From the NCBI GenBank assembly GCA_964035545.1, contig OZ037765.1, positions 9,020,698 through 9,084,697 of the forward strand: a stretch of 64,000 bases of DNA, written 5' to 3'. This stretch comes from Bugula neritina. Lineage: Eukaryota > Bryozoa > Gymnolaemata > Cheilostomatida > Bugulidae. Position 1 is the first letter of the stretch. Every line of letters begins with the position of its first letter. The position numbers and the translations under genes were made by a program. Positions 62,849 to 64,000 of this stretch are shown here, in pieces. Under the pieces are notes generated by a model that worked only from the letters and a program-made list of their open reading frames with translations, had not been told where the DNA came from and made no database searches.

Positions 62849-63729
62849 GCTCAAGGTGAGGGTAAGAATGAATACCTGTTCAAGATTCTTGTAATCGGAG
62901 AATTGGGTGCTGGAAAAACTAGCATCATTAAGAGATATGTCCATCAGTACTTCTCTCAGCATTACAGAGCTACAGTATCCTTTAGTGAAATAATTTAAGG
63001 TGGTTTATATTGCAGTATCCATTTAACTAAACTCTATTGTAATGTTTTTTTATTTTAGTGCTTTAGCATCTGATTTTTTAATTGAACTTTCCTTTATTTT
63101 TTATTTTATTTTGTTATTTCAAATATGATCTTTGCACTCAGTGAAAACATTTATAATATATAGGTATTAAGTGGCCCAGGTTGAAATTTGGTAACATTTA
63201 TTACAATATGCTAACTACTAGATTCTGATAATTAATGTCTGTAACATACTGAAAAAGTCTTTAGTGTTTTTATTATATTTTAAAAACCGAGCTAATACTA
63301 CTGCACTGGTACTAGCAAAATGTAGTAATTGTGTAACTTTGGTACAGTCCCTGATTAACGTCTGTCAATTCATAATCTTATGAAGAGACTCCAACTACTG
63401 AGCCACAACAGATTTCATACTCTTTATGTCAAATCTACCCCCCCCCCCCCCCAGGACAAACACTTTACTTTAGCTTAGGCTGCTTACTAGGTGTTAAGGC
63501 AGCTCTAACATATAGGAAGTTCATATACTGTACTGTAGAAAGTACATGATTATAATATGTATATGATAATACTCATTACTAAAAGTTTAACTGTATTAAA
63601 ATTTGTTTTGAAGAAACTGCATTGTTTTATTCTTATCAACAAGCATATAGATAGGCGTAGATTTTGCTCTCAAGATAATAAAATGGGATGACAATACCAT
63701 CATTAGAGTTCAGCTATGGGACATAGCAG
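62849..63729 (+). CDS. Rab32/Rab38-like small GTPase, 5' part (gene continues past the window)
   Basis: Two exons, 62849-62974 and 63651-63729, join in frame. The first reads AQGEGKNEYLFKILVIGELG, then AGKTSIIKRYVHQYFSQHYR-AT, with the G1 P-loop GELGAGKT. The second begins IGVDFALKIIKWDDNTIIRV and reaches QLWDIAG, with the G3 WDIAG and the glycine codon split at the donor. The switch I segment IGVDFALK and the SQHYRAT block are typical of Rab32/38, which act in traffic to lysosome-related organelles and mitochondria-associated membranes. The start codon exon was not found. The intron between the two exons begins GTATCCTTT, the U12-type consensus. The rest of the G domain and the Cys-containing tail lie to the right of the window. 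Confidence 0.9.
62975..63650 (+). other. Probable U12-type (minor spliceosome) intron
   Basis: The 5' end GTATCCTTT matches the U12 5' splice consensus at all nine positions. The 3' end is AG at 63649-63650. TTCTTATCAAC at 63630-63640, about 11 nt before the AG, is a possible but weak branch site. A poly(C) run lies inside at about 63438-63453. Confidence 0.7.
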
Positions 63730-64000
63730 GTACATGTTATACTCTGTAATATCAGTCTATCCATATGATATGATTCATACTGTATTATTTCATCGCATAT
63801 CAGCTGTGTTTTTGTTCTTGTTATAGAATTAGTAATGTAGAACAGCTTGGCTTATAGCCAAGCAAAGTATTATTCCCTATTATTAGTTCATTTCAGATAA
63901 AAACTGCAAAAAGGGGACACAGACCCGATTTTGAACATGTACATTTGATATCTGCCGACAATAAATTGTTTTTAGCTCATTTGCTGCAAATCTATAAACA

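Overview
This window looks like AT-rich nuclear DNA from an invertebrate, probably bilaterian, animal. Its genes are split by many GT-AG introns, intergenic DNA is long, and both simple repeats and transposon debris are common. The gene set is metazoan: a FIP200-type autophagy scaffold, an MBD5/6-type protein, a tau-type microtubule protein and a Rab32/38 GTPase. Products were identified from remembered family sequences. Splice sites were read by eye, and each joined model was checked for an open frame and matching intron phases. I cannot place the species.

Layout, left to right. A kelch-repeat gene 3' end (+, about 290-1416) converges on AARSD1, an alanyl-tRNA editing protein (-, 1843-9492). 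One AARSD1 intron holds a young, complete-looking but polymerase-less LTR retrotransposon (4945-8523) with two separate zinc-knuckle ORFs. A 5 kb gene-poor stretch rich in degenerate short repeats leads to an MBD5/6-like gene (+, 14803-20397). This converges on SNRPF/SmF (-, 20863-21517), which is head to head with MED20 (+, 23562-25641). A tau/MAP2/MAP4-family gene (+, 27748-31405) converges on RB1CC1/FIP200 (-, 32056-46809, 20 coding exons). COX5B (-, 51462-55052), a 3.6 kb foldback-like inverted repeat (55256-58828), TIMM8 (-, 59553-59822) and the 5' part of a Rab32/38-like gene (+, 62849 to the window edge) complete the window.

The genes are unrelated housekeeping or regulatory loci: tRNA proofreading, chromatin, splicing, transcription, cytoskeleton, autophagy, mitochondria and vesicle traffic. 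No operon or cluster logic links them. The accessory content is the unusual part. It includes the Gag-only LTR element, two MITEs with matching termini and TAA or TTA target duplications inside introns of different genes, a second small intronic repeat family, the long inverted repeat, and several fields of degenerate self-complementary (ANT)n-like repeats. The Rab gene has an intron with a perfect U12-type 5' splice site.
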